This document shows, in pieces, positions 34,195 to 46,482 of a stretch of 64,000 nt of DNA. The stretch comes from Punica granatum (taxonomy: Eukaryota; Streptophyta; Magnoliopsida; Myrtales; Lythraceae), in contig NC_045132.1 in NCBI RefSeq assembly GCF_007655135.1, forward strand, positions 22,810,354 to 22,874,353, given 5' to 3'. How positions within the stretch are numbered: position 1 is the stretch's first letter; every line of letters begins with the position of its first letter. The translations under genes and the position numbers were made by a program. The notes under the pieces were generated by a model. It was not told the DNA's origin, did not search any database, and was given only the letters and a program-made list of their open reading frames with translations.

Positions 34195-36235
34195 TGTATA
34201 ATAACTATTCCTCTGGAAACTCTATTTGTTCTAAAGAATAAAGGGAGATCTTGAAATTTCAAGTTTCAAGGTCCACTTCCGTTGTGGGGTCCGACTCCTG
34301 AACATTGAAACCAACTGAATATCAAAAACTTGCGCAATTGGAAGAAAAATCCCCATGGACCACTTGCCAATTCATATATAATAACTGGCATGAAGTGAAA
34401 GATCAAAGTAATTGCGTGCATGTGGTCCTCGACGCTTCAATGTCTATTCATCTGTATATGCATCTACAGAGGGATTGGACTTTTCTGCTCGGGATCACTG
34501 ACCAGCTAGAGAAATCACTCGAAACCCACCAAGCCCTAAAGAAAGATTGAGGAGAGAAAACAAGATATCTTTCTTGTGAGGTATGTTGTACACGCAAAAC
34601 CGTCGATAAATTGCGTGTTTGATGAGACCTTGGTCCTTGTATCTTTGATACAAGTGGTTGCGATGGCAGCGCAAGGAACGGCCATATATGAAAAGAGTTT
34701 GTATGGCGGGGAATTTAAAGTGCATATCCCCCACATGAAAAATGGAAAATTCCTTTCTGCATGAAAATTACTGAAAAAAAGAGAGAAATTTCCAACGCGA
34801 GGAAATCGTGGAAAGTATCATTTATGGGGACGAGATGATAGAATAGAAATCAAGTTGTTTAGGTATACAAACACATTGGTTGGTCAGCATATATTCGAGG
34901 ATTTTCCTTATATAAGAGTTGAAAAATATATATGCTCATGTATATATATATATATAAACGTTTATGTCCAACGTTGAAGCATACATAATATTTCTTTCGA
35001 AGTGCTAATTGGATGTGCAATGAGACCGTGATGCGAAATGTTGAACCTCTACCCGTAAAATCGCTAGGATTTGGGGTCCGGGAGATATTTAATTCGAATA
35101 GGTTTTCTTAATGCCAAGAGGTGAATTTTGAAATCAAGTCAATAAGAGATGGAGAATGCAGGACCACATGGACACTTGGCTGGTGACCCAACGGGATGGA
35201 CCCCGATCAATAAATGACTGATTATTCCATATGGACCCGGTCCATTATATATGCTATCTTTTGTCACATAAGAATCAAAATGTTTACTTCTATGCGACAC
35301 CATAGCCATTAGTACTGGACCATCCACGACCTTTGATGCTGCGCTCAAAACAAACAATCGTCATTGAAGACAGAGTGACATAGTTTTATCAATCTTGACG
35401 CTCGTCCAACAGGGCGATTTGGCCCGAACAACCTCTGGTCTCTGAATGAACACCCAAGCACAACTGTAGTTTCCAATATAATTCTTGTTCTGCCAGCTGA
35501 AGTTTTTAGTTAATTTAATTTTTACAAGGAACAGATGCCTATGTTGCCAACTTGAGGGCAGAAGAATGCCATTTTCTCTTCTTTTTGTTTTTCCCACGTC
35601 TTGTGTCTCGCGGTGTTTTGGTTGTTAGCCGTTGGTAGTTGCTCTCCTCTTTCTCCTCCAACCGGTTTAAAAGGCATCTTCCCCTCCTTTCGCTTTACAT
35701 CTAAGTCCAAAATTGAACCAACAATGCAAAACATGTCAGAAAAGAATCGAAAGAAAAGTTAGTATTAGATAGGGAAATCGGGTACGGCATTCCATCTATA
35801 TTTTACATCACAATTGGATCTAATTGAATTGTGAAGTTTATACCTTCCAAGATTTTACGGGTTTGAGTCGGTAACTCAATTTACGTCTGAAGCAAGTTTT
35901 GGGGCTATGGTTAAATCTTGAAAGTTTGATAATGGGTATGAGATTTGGATGTTCAAGTAAACATCCATAAGATTGTTCAAACTTCAGATAGTTCTCTGGC
36001 CGGAAATTTTGGAAAACTGAAATCTGTTTCCTGTCACTAGGATATGTTAGGGAACATTCTTCTCCATATTGAATTAAAAGGGAACTGTTTGTTTTCCTTT
36101 TACTGCGCGTAGATGACATCTTAAGCTTAGGAGAACGGGCCCACAATATCTCTTTCCTTGCGCTATATAAATCGAGACCCAACTTAGCTAGGAAGTATCC
36201 TCTTCAGAGCACTCTTCCTTCTCTTCCCTAGTAGC

Positions 36236-37213
36236 ATGGAGGTCAGACCTTCCCGGAGCCACCGAGCTGTCAATGCTGACCACATCTTGAAAACCACCTC
36301 TGCCAAGTTCCTATGCAGCTATGGCGGAAAGATCCTTCCCCGTTATCCTGATGGCAAGCTCCGTTACCATGGTGGTGAAACTCGTGTCCTCTCTGTGGAT
36401 CGATCCATCTCCTTTGCAGGTCAGTACTAGCCCCCTTACGACTTCCCCTAGTTTCTTTCCCGTTTCCTAGTTCGACTTCCCCCAGTTTCTTTCCCGTTTC
36501 CTAGTTCAGTTAATTCAACATAAAGCCGATAGCACATGTATTAGGACACATCGATTCTGATTCAGCTAATCAGTAGGTGGAGTAATTTGCAATCTCACAG
36601 CACATGCTCGATGGAAATAGAAAGACTAACGGATAGTTTTTGACTTGATGTGAACAGATGATATTATTGAGCAAGTGAGATTAATAATCATAATTTGTAT
36701 GGAGCAGATCTGCTGTTGAAAATCCAAGAGTTGTGTGGAGTGAGCGTGGTTCTCCGCTGCCAACTGCCATTGGAGGATCTAGACTCCCTTGTGTCAATAA
36801 CCACGGATGAGGACCTCAGCAATTTGATCGAGGAATATGACCATGCAAGTTCCCCTTCAACGCCAGCGGAAACGTCTTTAAAGATCAGGGCCTTCCTTTC
36901 AATCCCCAAACCCACCAAGAAGGCTACGTCCAGCCCTTCTCCTTCTATAACCTCATCATCTGCTTCTTCTTCTTCTTCTTCTTCTTCTTCACCGACTTTG
37001 AGGTCCCCGATGCCTGTTGTGGGACCTAGGGGACCTACTGTACCTACTCGGTGCCTCCACCACCAGGTTTTAAAGCTACAGATGTTTGCGAGGAGGAAAC
37101 CTGATCAATGGAGGGTTCCCCTGCCATACTACTACCACTCTGGTGGCTACTATGCCGGTGACAATCATGGCAGTCATATCTACCCCATTCACCATGGGAA
37201 CTACTGGCAATAA
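36236..37213 (+). CDS. PB1-domain protein
   Basis: Two exons (36236-36419 and 36708-37213) join in phase to 229 residues. The PB1 domain occupies about residues 20-115. Its basic first strand is AKFLCSYGGKILPRYPDGKL, followed by GGETRVLSVDRSISFADLL, and the acidic OPCA-type motif is SITTDEDLSNLIEEYD, so both interaction faces appear present. PB1 domains mediate homo- or hetero-oligomerisation. A Ser-rich linker encoded by a TCT repeat (about 36960-36990) and a short Tyr/His-rich C-terminal tail (YYYHSGGYYAGDNHGSHIYP) follow. There is no kinase or other catalytic domain. The intron contains a 34-bp tandem duplication. The role in the cell is unknown; similar small plant PB1 proteins are largely uncharacterised. 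Confidence 0.85.
36439..36506 (+). repeat. 34-bp tandem duplication in the PB1 gene intron
   Basis: Two adjacent copies (36439-36472 and 36473-36506) of a unit starting CGACTTCCCC, differing at one base. It lies just after the 5' splice site. Confidence 0.85.
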
Positions 37214-38459
37214 CCCAAGTTTTATGTGCAATACAAAATCTGGACTGTATGTATGCAAAAGTCAAAGATATATACATTAAAGATATATACCTTTTTCTTC
37301 GAGCCTCTTTGGACATCCATGCTAAATGGATTTCCCTATGGATCGAAATTCTGTAGTTCTGACCTTTGCTGGTCCGAACTTTTTGATACAATCATAGTAA
37401 TTAAGTCTTCAAAATTATGTCCGCAGCACTATACATGTTATGTTCCATCCCGAACTGCAGCTATGCATCCTCTATTCGGAATATTCCATTTTAAATGACC
37501 TTGAGACAGAGGAGATGCATGGCACTGATTCCAGAACGCATGTATACGACTCTTCATATCTTTGTCACAATAACAGAAAGTATCCCCCGGAAACTGATAG
37601 CGACTGACAGATTGCCTATAATCTAGTAATTGGACAGCAGAGGTGCCTATCTCTCGGGCAGAAGGGCCTCCAATCCAATTTCATTCCGCCCCAGTGCACA
37701 AATGGCCTGGAGATAGCTTCAAGGGAGCCAGAGAACTGCAGTGTCAAATTTCATCTCCCTGTCTTCAGAGTTCAGTTCCTCCGGAAGGTTTTGACATCTA
37801 TGGCTTTGTTTGCCGGAACTGATAACTTATGTAGTGTCTGGCCAACATGTAAAAGAACTGGTGGCGGCTGCTTCAAAAAGATCGCGACATCCGTCAGCAA
37901 TTGCAATTGAACAGAGAACATATCAGTGACCATCGGACTTATCCATAAACTCGAGCTTAAACTTTGATGGAAGATTTATGCAGTAAGGACTGCCTGGCCC
38001 TTAAGGAATCGAACTGGTCCATGCCATAACCTTTAATTACCGTCTGTACTCACATAGAATACATGATGCATTGTTCAATATAATTGGAGCTAATTAAGGT
38101 AATCCACCGCAAAGAAATGCAGGCAGTTGAACTAGGTCCCACTTACCCTCACTCAGGTTCCGGTTCCGATTCCCACCTGAGGTCTCCCATGCACCTCACA
38201 TCCTATCTGTACTGCGGTCCTTTAAATCCGATAAAATGTTGTCCAGCACAAACATCAACGGTTATAGTCCACAAATCATCGGCCTGATAGAAGGGCAATG
38301 GATCTGTAATGAAATGTGAAATGGGCTCAAAAGAAACGAACTGGAAAAGAAAAAATCCTCACCAACCTTTCTTGGCTCAAAAGAAACAAACTGACTGGTT
38401 GGTCCCTCGTCTATGGCCTTTCCCTTGCGAGCCAGTTCCCAGGCCCAACCCACTCTCAC
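37214..38459. other. Intergenic, 3' flank of the PB1 gene
   Basis: 1.2 kb from the PB1 stop to the left edge of the first AKR duplication unit. The open frames here are short and without recognisable domains. I see nothing further. Confidence 0.45.
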
Positions 38460-38654
38460 GATGATACTTTTTGATATATCAACGGCCTCGTCTTTTTCCC
38501 CTTCCGCGGGGTGTTTCCAATCTGTTTGGTTTGAGACTGATTTCTACCCGGCTGTCAGCTTACCTTGCCTAGAGTGTGATTCTAGTGGACTTGAAGCCCT
38601 GCACTATAAGCACAATTCACTCATCAATAGCGTAGTTTACCCAACTGTTACCGG

Positions 38655-38820
38655 GTTGGCGAACACTTCTTTTTACCGGTGAAGTTTAAAATTATGAGAG
38701 GTACTTGCGAGAGCAAGTACCGGGGATATATAATCCCCTGCTCAACAAGTGTATTTTTGGAATTCGAACTCGTCCTCTTTTCCTCATGGTGTAATATTGC
38801 CTACCAATAATTTTTTGGTG
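38655..38820 (-). repeat. Possible tRNA-derived SINE (unit 1)
   Basis: On the minus strand a B-box-like GAGTTCGAATTCC (about 38764) follows an A-box-like TGGTAGGCAATATT by a tRNA-like distance, and an AAAAAG tail lies at the far end. The same sequence is in unit 2. No target duplication was identified, so this is a weak call. Confidence 0.3.
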
Positions 38821-38938
38821 GCGGCTCCATCTTTTGGCTGAAGCAAAAGAGGTTTCTTCTTGCTGTAGGACCCGCGTGTCGATGCAATAATTTGCAACGA
38901 GTCAATCTTCTCATCAGATTGAAGTATTCTATGAGCCC

Positions 38939-38996
38939 GGAGCATGCTCCTTTGGTTTCTCATTGAGAGGTTATTGTAGGAGAGGGAGCATGCTCC
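38939..38996 (+). promoter_or_regulatory. Paired 12-bp palindromes upstream of the intact AKR gene
   Basis: GGAGCATGCTCC, a perfect palindrome, occurs at 38939-38950 and 38985-38996, 46 bp apart start to start and about 180-240 bp before the ATG. The pattern suggests a dimeric regulator site, but no factor can be named. In unit 2 only the second copy is intact. Confidence 0.4.
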
Positions 38997-39177
38997 TGGT
39001 GCTGCGAATAGTTTCCTAGCCGCCCGCCAACCCTGGCCAATAAATCCAAGCCAATATTATGTCTTCTCGTATGTTCCATTTGACCACTAGGCCTTCCCGC
39101 AACATATAACTTACCTACCTTTCAAGTGTATTGAACTTTGCGATCAAATTACCCAGAAACCGGTACACTCGACGGAG

Positions 39178-41498
39178 ATGGAGAAATACCCCTTCACTAT
39201 CCCTGATGTTTTGCTGAGCTCCAACGCCCCCGGAGCCCGTCCCATGCCGGTGATTGGCCTGGGCACGTCCGCAGACCCGCTTGACCCCGTGGCAATGAAG
39301 TTGTCGGTGATTGAGGCCATTAGGCTGGGATACAGGCACTTCGATACGGCCCCCTTGTACGGTTCGGAGGTGCCCCTTGGTGAGGTCCTAGCTGAAGCCA
39401 TCCGGCTTGGCCTCGTCGCGTCCCGTGAGGAGCTATTTATCACCACGAAGCTCTGGTGCAGCGACAACCATGTGGACCGTGTCATTCCTGCCATCCAAAA
39501 TTCCATTAGGTAACGACTAGTTGATACCATTAAATTCCCCAATCGCGCGAGTGTTGACTTGGAATTCTGATTTTGAGCTACTGGAATGATTGTCATGACA
39601 ATTTCAGTCATTGTTCTTATATGGCTAAGACAAGGATCTGTGATATCTTAAACATCCTAATAAAATTTCCATTGCTATATGATCACATAATCGCCATGGT
39701 TTTAGCTTCACAAATGAGATGCACGGCTCGGCTTAGCTGGTTCTGGTTTTGTATCGTGCATTAAGTCTTATGTTCAGCTCCCGGAGGTACGCCTGGGAAT
39801 GCTTATTTTGTTCTTGCAATCGATTGCCGTGTGTACATGTTCCCCTAGAGAGTCCAGCCTGGTGTCATGATATATTGGGAATGCCACCTTTCTGTGATTT
39901 ATGTGTCCTACAGAATCGGAACTTTTGAAACAGAGGAACTTCAAATGCTTATTCTGGTATATAATAATCCTAAGGCATTGACTTTGAAGTGAACTGGATG
40001 ATCCGTTTTGGCAGGAATCTTCAGTTGGGACGGCTCGGGGTAGTTGGTTTGGCTTCCGTATCATGCTTTTAAGTCTTGTGTTTGGCACCGGGTATTGGGG
40101 AGGGTCGACAGCCTCGAGGTGCTGAGTTTGTACTGGCAAAAGTGATTGCACAATGCATGGGTTTACTGTAGGGAGCCCAATTTGGTCCATGATAAATTGG
40201 GAATGTGATATTTCAGTGACTTTCGTGTACCGTAGAGTAGGAACTTCGGGAAGAGAGGAACTTCAGTCTCTCCAAGTTTTCTGATAATCATACGGCATTG
40301 TCTGTGAAGCCAACTGGGTGATCTGTTTTGGCAGGAATCTTCAGTTAGATTATCTCGACCTGTATCTCATTCACTGGCCGATCAGCTGTAAGCCGGGGAC
40401 GTATGCCTACCCAGTGGATGAAGAAGATCTCATGCCCATGGACTTCAAGGCGGTGTGGGCTGCGATGGAGGAGTGCCAGAGGCTGGGCCTCACCAAGTCC
40501 ATTGGAGTCAGCAACTTCTCCTGCAAGAAGCTCGAAACAATCCTCGGTTTCGCCACCATCCCACCGTCAGTCAATCAAGTAAGCACAGTTCTCTCTCAGC
40601 TTCCACCATTCTATGAAAGTTCCTGCAGGTAATCACTTAATGAAACACATTTGGGCGGCATTTATCGACCCAGGTGGAGATGAACCCGGTATGGCAGCAA
40701 AAGAAGCTGAGAGAGTTCTGCCTAGCAAACAATATATTTATCACTGCTTTCTCGCCTCTAGGCGGGAGCGGGACTAGTTGGGGAACGAACCTAGTCATGG
40801 AGAATGAGATTCTTCGGGAGATTGCTAAAGCTCAAGAGAAGACAATTGCTCAGGTACCATAACAAAGCTATAGCTCATAGCCTCATTATCACTACTGCCA
40901 TCTAATCTTTCTATAATCACTTAGCATTAACTAGCAGCACATTCTGGGCCTGGGTCAAGTAGATTTTGTTAGTACGCAGGCGGTAAGCTTATACTAGTTG
41001 ATAGATTATTCGAAACCTGAACCATCAGCAAGGAATAGCTAATCCAAAATATTTACGTCAGTTGCGCACCGGTAATATCTATGATGTATCTCAAGAGTAC
41101 CTTCTGCTGGCATGTGTAGTATACTTGCCAAGTAAGCTAAGTGGGCATGTTTGCTTGATTTCATATTTGGTCGATAACTGGGGTTGACGGAAGTTCTGCG
41201 TCTCCATTGGCAGAGAAGAATGATCCCGTCATGCTTAGGAGTAAACTAAATGCTTGTTTAATTTCTGCTGCAGATTTGTCTTAGGTGGCTGTACGAGCAG
41301 GGGGTAACGTTCGTGGTGAAGAGCTTCAATAAGGAAAGGCTGAGGGAGAATCTGGAGATCTTCGACTGGGAGTTGAGCGAGGATGATCACGAAAAGATCA
41401 GCCGTATCCCACAGAAGAAGACGATGCTCATGGAAAAATTCGCCTCGCCCAAGGGGCCTTACAAGTCCGTCGAAGAATTATGGGATGGGGAGATCTAA
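39178..41498 (+). CDS. Aldo-keto reductase, AKR4 family (codeinone/chalcone-reductase-like), copy 1
   Basis: Four exons (39178-39509, 40335-40578, 40674-40853, 41274-41498) join in phase to 326 residues, the usual AKR4 size. The protein should be a cytosolic NADPH-dependent (alpha/beta)8-barrel reductase. The catalytic tetrad is present: D56 and Y61 in [11 protein letters not shown]91 in TTKLW and H124 in LIHWP. The NADPH-binding segment near the C terminus, [19 protein letters not shown], is intact. Closest named relatives are NADPH-dependent codeinone reductase, 6'-deoxychalcone synthase and methylecgonone reductase; the substrate cannot be told from sequence, and such genes often expand in tandem for specialised metabolism. 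Intron 1 contains a diverged tandem duplication that repeats the exon 2 acceptor. A TATA-like CATATAACTT lies about 75 bp before the ATG. Confidence 0.92.
39723..40345 (+). repeat. Diverged about 305-bp tandem duplication in AKR copy 1 intron 1
   Basis: Segment A (39723-40033) and segment B (about 40027-40345) align in order: GGCTCGGCTTAG, TCGTGCATTAAGTCTTA, CATGATATATTGGGAATG and GAGGAACTTCA have counterparts in both. Each ends in TTTTGGCAGGAATCTTCAGTT, so the acceptor and first bases of exon 2 are present twice (about 40014 and 40334). Only the second leads into coding sequence. Confidence 0.75.
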
Positions 41499-41733
41499 TG
41501 TTGTCATGCCACATAATGAACTGCAAAATCAGTCCTTCAAGCGGTCAGTGCTTGGATTGATGTTCTATGCTCTATATTGACTATATTGTTTTTAACATAT
41601 TTCCCCATGTGTGTCGGTGTGAATTTGACCCTGGATTTGATTGTAAGTATATATATTTTTATAAAGTTTGAGATGTGGGATGAAATGCGGAAACTGATAT
41701 CAAATACATCCATACAAGTATGGCCATCGTCAT

Positions 41734-42530
41734 GGTAAATTACACTGATGGTACAAAATGTTTGCGAAATGTAACAGTGCGATACAAAAATTTTTTCTGG
41801 TTACAATTTGATACAAAGAATTTAGATTTGGTTGCAATTAAGTGTATTCCGTCGTATTCTCCTTGATGTCGTTTGCTTGTACTGACGTAGTGCATCCTAT
41901 GTGATACTTTTGTCACGTGAAACCAATCATAGCTAGCAATGTTGTTAATGGAGATATAAAATCTGAAATATTCAAATAAAAATACAAAAAAATAATAATA
42001 ATGTAAAAAAATCTTATAAATTTCAAAGAAATTTTAAAAAATTATCAATATCTACAATAAATTTTAGAAAAACTTATAAATTTTAAAAATTAAAGATTCA
42101 AGAAAAATTAATAAAAAGTAATAATAATGCAGAAAAATTTAAAATGCAGAAAAGTATTTAAAATGTTAAAAAGTTTACAAAGTTTAACGAAATTAAGAAA
42201 AAAAATCAATACCCCCAGTAAAGTTTAGAAAAAACATTAACATTAGAAACTAAGGAAATCAAGAAAATATTCAAAGAATTTGAAAAATTCAATCTAAAAA
42301 TAAAAAAATTTATAAAAAAAATGTCGTCAAGATTCCAACAAACTCTTTTCAGCATAAGAATTAAGATCATCGGTTGACATCATGATTCAATCTTTGCTTT
42401 TTATTTTTCATAGTTCATTTCCAAATCATGCTCATCTTATCCCTACCACAAGAATGGTTGTGGTGCAAGCGAGTCATGGCGTGGAACCGCCACTAAATCC
42501 AAGGCAAAAACGATCAATCTCTGCAACAAT
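41734..42530 (+). mobile_element. Truncated long-TIR transposon (unit 1 copy)
   Basis: The left terminal inverted repeat starts at GGTAAATTACACTGATGG and runs about 190 bp, followed by an AT-rich interior. The right half is missing: at about 42530 the sequence switches to copia coding DNA. The full version is at 49246-50532. Confidence 0.6.
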
Positions 42531-45387
42531 GACAAGTGATGGGAAGTTGTTTAGAGACCTTGATAATACAGTGAAATCAAGAGTGAGAATTCGGAATGGA
42601 GAGAACTGAGAGGTGAAAGGTAAAGGGACTGTAGCAATAGAGAGTTGTGCTAGAATTAAGCTGGTTTCTAATGTGATGTATGTGCCTGAGATTGATCAAA
42701 ATTTGCTGAGTATGGGGCAGTTGATAGAGAAGGGATTTAAGGTGATATTTGAATAGGGGAAGTGTTTGATCTTTGATTCCAGTGGTCAGGAGTTGTTCAT
42801 GATAAAGATGCAGCAGAAGAGTTAGGTGGCATTCAAGTGTGAGGCAAGTGATTCAGAGATATGGCACAAGAGGTTGGAGCACTTTCATCACAAAGGATTG
42901 TTGTATATGTAGAGGAGTGACATGGCAAGTGGCCTGCCACCTCTGGAAGAGGAATTCCCAAGATGTAAAGCATGTTTGATGGGCAAGCAAATCGGAATTC
43001 CATTCAATCAGTCGACTTGGAGGGCCAATGAGAAGCTAAAATTAATTCACACAGATGTGTGTGGTCCACGGGCAACTTCATCACTGAAAGGTAATAGGTA
43101 ATTCATTATTTTAATTGATGATTATACAAGAATATGATGGATTTACTTCATGAAACAAAAGTTAGAAGTTACTGAAGTATTTTGAAGTTTAAGAGAGATT
43201 GAGAATCAAAGTGGCTGCAAGATTCAGGTCATCAGATCTGACAATGGAATAGAATACACTTCACAGGGGTTTAATTCTTTCTGTGGGGAAGTTGGAATTG
43301 AGCATCAACACACTATTCCTTATTCTCCACAGCAAAATGGAGTTAGTGAGAGGAAGAATAGAACCATAATGGAGATGACCAGGTGTTTATTGCATGAGAA
43401 GAACCTACCAAAGATTTTTTGGGTAAAAGCAACAAATTCAATAGTTTTTCTACTGAACAGACTACCTACAAGGGCATCGGAGAAAAAGACACCTTTTGAA
43501 GCTAGATTTGGTTTCAAGCCAACTCTGAAAAATCTGAAAGTGTTTGGTTATCTGTGTTTTTCTCATATTCCACAGGTCAAGAGAAACAAGCTGGAAAAGA
43601 AGGTTGAACCTGGTGTGTTTATTGGCTACAACCTTGTGTCAAAAGCCTATTGAATTTATCAATCAAAGACTGGAAAAGTAATCACAAGCATGGATGTTCA
43701 GTTCCTGGAAGAAGAAAAGTGGAATTGGGTTGGTGACACTCAGAATAAACCACATATGGTGTCCTTGGAGTCAAATGAATTGGTCGATGACATTCTAGTT
43801 AGAGGCACCAATTCTTTGGCTAATGTATATCAGGGGTGCAGTGTGGTTGTTCTGGAGCCAGTAGGATTTGAAGAAGCCAAGAATGATTAGAGAAGGATGA
43901 GTGCAAAGAAATAGGAGTTGGCTATGATAGAGAAAAACCATGCTTGAAAGCTAGTGGAGAAGCCTAAAGACAGGAAGATCATTGGGCTAAAGTGGGTCTT
44001 CAAGACTAAACTTAATCCTGATGGCTTAGTAAACAAGCATAAGGCCAGGTTTGTGGTGAAAGATTATGCACAGGTTTGGAGAGTAGATTTCTCTGAAACA
44101 TTTGCAACTGTAGCAAGGTTAGATACGATCAAACTAATTCTTGCCTTAGCAGCTCAAAATTGGTGGAAGGTGTATCAATTAGATGTCAAATCTGCATTTT
44201 TTAATGGAGTTTAGTTGGAAGACATTTATGTTGAGCAACCAGAGGGATTCATCGTACTAGGTTAGGAGGAGAAGGTCTACTTGCTGAAAAAGGCTTTATA
44301 TGGCTTGAAGCAAGCTCCTAGAGCATGGTACAGCAAGATGGATGGGCATTTGTTGAGTTTAGGCTTCGAAAAAAAGCTCGAGTGAATCCACTCTGTATGT
44401 TAAGAAGTCTGATTCTGACTTAGTTATCGTATCTCTCTATGTGGATGATTTGCTGGTAATAGAAGGCAATGAAGCTCAGATCACTGCTTTGAAGCAGAAC
44501 ATGATGAAGATGTTTGAAATGACTGATTTGTGTGAGATGTTCTACTTTCTTGGCATGGAGATCAAACAAGCTCTTGCCATAGGAAGCACTTGAAGGAGAT
44601 CTTGAAGAGATTTGATACTGAGGAGTGCAAAAGTGTGACTACTCCAATGAGTAAGAAAGAGAGGCTGCAGAAGAATGATGATACAGATTCTGCAGATGAA
44701 GGTCTTTCTATGAGCTTAATTGGTTGCCTAATGTATCTCGTTGCAATCAGGTCAGACATCATGTTTCCGATAAGTTAAGTGTCTTGTCTAGATTTCTTAA
44801 TTGTGCAAGTGAGTTGCATATGGTAGTTGCAAATAGGGTGCTGAGGTACTTGAAGGGTACTCTTTCGTATGGAATTAAGTTCTGTAGAGTTCAGGAGTTT
44901 AAGTTGCAGGGGCATTCTGACAGTGATTGGGCTAGATCAGTGGAATACATGAGAAATACTTTTGGGCATTGCTTCACATTTGGATTATGATTTTTTTTCT
45001 TGGTGTTCGAAGAAGCAGGAGTTGGTGGTTCAATTAACTGCAGAAGCTGAGTTTACTGCAGCGTCTGTAGCTGTGAATTAAGCAATATGGTTGAAAAAGC
45101 TGATGGATGATTTGCATTTTCAGCAAGAGGATAGCATAGAGGTCTTTGTGGACAACCAAGCAACTCTGATGATTTCACATAATCCAGTTTTTCATGGAAG
45201 AACAAAGCATTTCAAAGTTAAGTATTACTTCTTAAGGGAGGTGCAAAGATCGGGTGAAGCAAAGCTAGTATATTGCAGTTAAGACAACTAACTTGCAGAT
45301 ATATTTACTAAGTCATTTCATGTTGGTCGTTTTGAAGCTCTTAGAGACAAGTTGGGTGTGTGTGCAGCTCATAATTCAGGAGGAAAA
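42531..45387 (+). pseudogene. Decayed Ty1/copia polyprotein remnant
   Basis: Plus-strand copia coding sequence, broken by many stops and frame changes. It begins inside the protease region (SDGKLFRDLDN), with GAG and the 5' LTR absent. Then follow the GAG-pre-integrase (IWHKRLEHFHHKG), integrase (HTDVCGP, SDNG, PQQNGVSERKNRT), reverse transcriptase ([37 protein letters not shown]) and RNase H parts (SDSDWA, TKHFKVKYYF). It ends at a purine tract GGAGGAAAA (45379-45387). It belongs to a different, much older lineage than the element at 13.5-18.9 kb. Confidence 0.9.
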
Positions 45388-45668
45388 TGTTAATAAATTA
45401 AGAGCTATTGTTTTTACTGCTGTTTTATTGCTATCCTTGTTCTATTTTATTGAGTCCTAGTCCTTAGGAGTGACTAGCCGTTGTGACTATTTTTTAGGAT
45501 GTTAGTTGCTGTTTTCTGGTCAAGCAAGGTAGTTAGTAACATGTCTCTGTGAGTTGCAATGTTTAGGAATTCAGTTATTAGTCATTTTGTATTTATTCTG
45601 CTCAAAGATTAATGAAGTGATCCTTTCAGCTCTATTCCTTTGTCTGTCTCTTCTCCAACTTTAAAACA
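45388..45668 (+). repeat. Candidate 3' LTR of the decayed copia
   Basis: It starts TGTTAATAAATTAAG directly after the polypurine tract and may end at TTTAAAACA near 45668. There is no 5' LTR in the window to confirm the right edge. Confidence 0.4.
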
Positions 45669-45933
45669 TCAAATCTGATCTGCCCATCCCGTCTCTCCTT
45701 GCATTTTACTGATTGTTCTTCATAGATGGTCATCCTTCCACTGGCATCGGTCCTGGAGTGCCAATATAAATAACTGAATTTCCTTACGTTAACTGCACCG
45801 GTGGTCTTTCTCTTGTAACTTACTCTTAGATAAACGCAATCTCTAATCTCCGATTCCTACTTGGGGGGGACCCCTGCCATTACCTCTTGATATTTTTGGT
45901 GAGCAGTCTTGATCACCAAGCCAGATTGGGGGA
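45669..45933. other. Short spacer before duplication unit 2
   Basis: 265 bp between the candidate copia LTR and the left edge of unit 2. Nothing recognised. Confidence 0.4.
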
Positions 45934-46134
45934 CATCATTATACTTTTTGATATATAAACGGCCTCGTCTTTTTCCCCATCTGCGGGGTGTTTCCAACAT
46001 GTTTGGTTTGAGACTGATTTCTATCCGGCTGTCGGCTTACCTTGCCTGGACTGTGATTCCAGTGGACTTGGAGCCCTGCACTATAAGCACAATTAGCTCA
46101 TTAATAGCGTAGTTTACCCAACTATGACTGGGTA

Positions 46135-46300
46135 GGCGACCACTTTTTTCTACCGACGAAGTTTAAAATTATGATAGGTATTACTCTTGCAATAACGATG
46201 ATATATAATCCCCAGCTAAACAGGTGTATTTTTGGAATTCGAACTCGCCCTCTTTTCCTCATGGTGTAGTGTTGCTTACCAATAATTTTTTGGTGGCGGC
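46135..46300 (-). repeat. Possible tRNA-derived SINE (unit 2)
   Basis: Counterpart of 38655-38820, with the B-box-like GAGTTCGAATTCC on the minus strand (about 46237-46249) and a tail AGAAAAAAGTGG. It predates the segmental duplication because both units have it. Confidence 0.3.
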
Positions 46301-46470
46301 TCCATCTTTTGGCTGCAGCAAAAGTGGTTTCTTCTTGGAGTAGGATCCGTGTGGGGATGCAATAATTGTTGCGTCCAGTCAATCTTCTTATCAGATAAAG
46401 GACGAGAAAGAATTCTATGAGCCAGAAGCATGCTCGTTTGGTTTCTCATTGAGAGGTTATTGTAGGAGAG

Positions 46471-46482
46471 GGAGCATGCTCC
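46471..46482 (+). promoter_or_regulatory. Palindrome GGAGCATGCTCC upstream of AKR copy 2
   Basis: One perfect 12-bp palindrome, equivalent to the proximal copy at 38985-38996. The distal copy is degraded here (GAAGCATGCTCG). Confidence 0.35.

Larger units (their letters stand above)
31888..36235. other. 4.3-kb intergenic region between PHT2;1 and the PB1 gene
   Basis: The left part (31888-32500) is the leader and promoter of PHT2;1; the right end (about 35900-36235) is the promoter of the PB1 gene, with TATATAA at about 36163. Between them are AT-rich sequence, a (TA)n tract at 34156-34194, and a small inverted repeat at 33064-33095. No coding frame in this stretch has recognisable content. 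Confidence 0.5.
38460..42530 (+). repeat. Segmental duplication unit 1 (AKR gene, intact)
   Basis: About 4.07 kb that aligns with 45934-50031 in the same orientation. Similarity begins near ATACTTTTTGATATAT and runs through the SINE-like upstream sequence, the promoter, all exons and introns of the AKR gene, and the left part of a TIR transposon. It stops right after CTCTGCAACAAT (about 42530), where decayed copia sequence begins. Confidence 0.85.

Noticed and set aside
39144..39611. Minus-strand frame opposite AKR exon 1 (and its twin at 46631-47017)
   Set aside because: Both mirror the AKR coding exon, which is clearly real.
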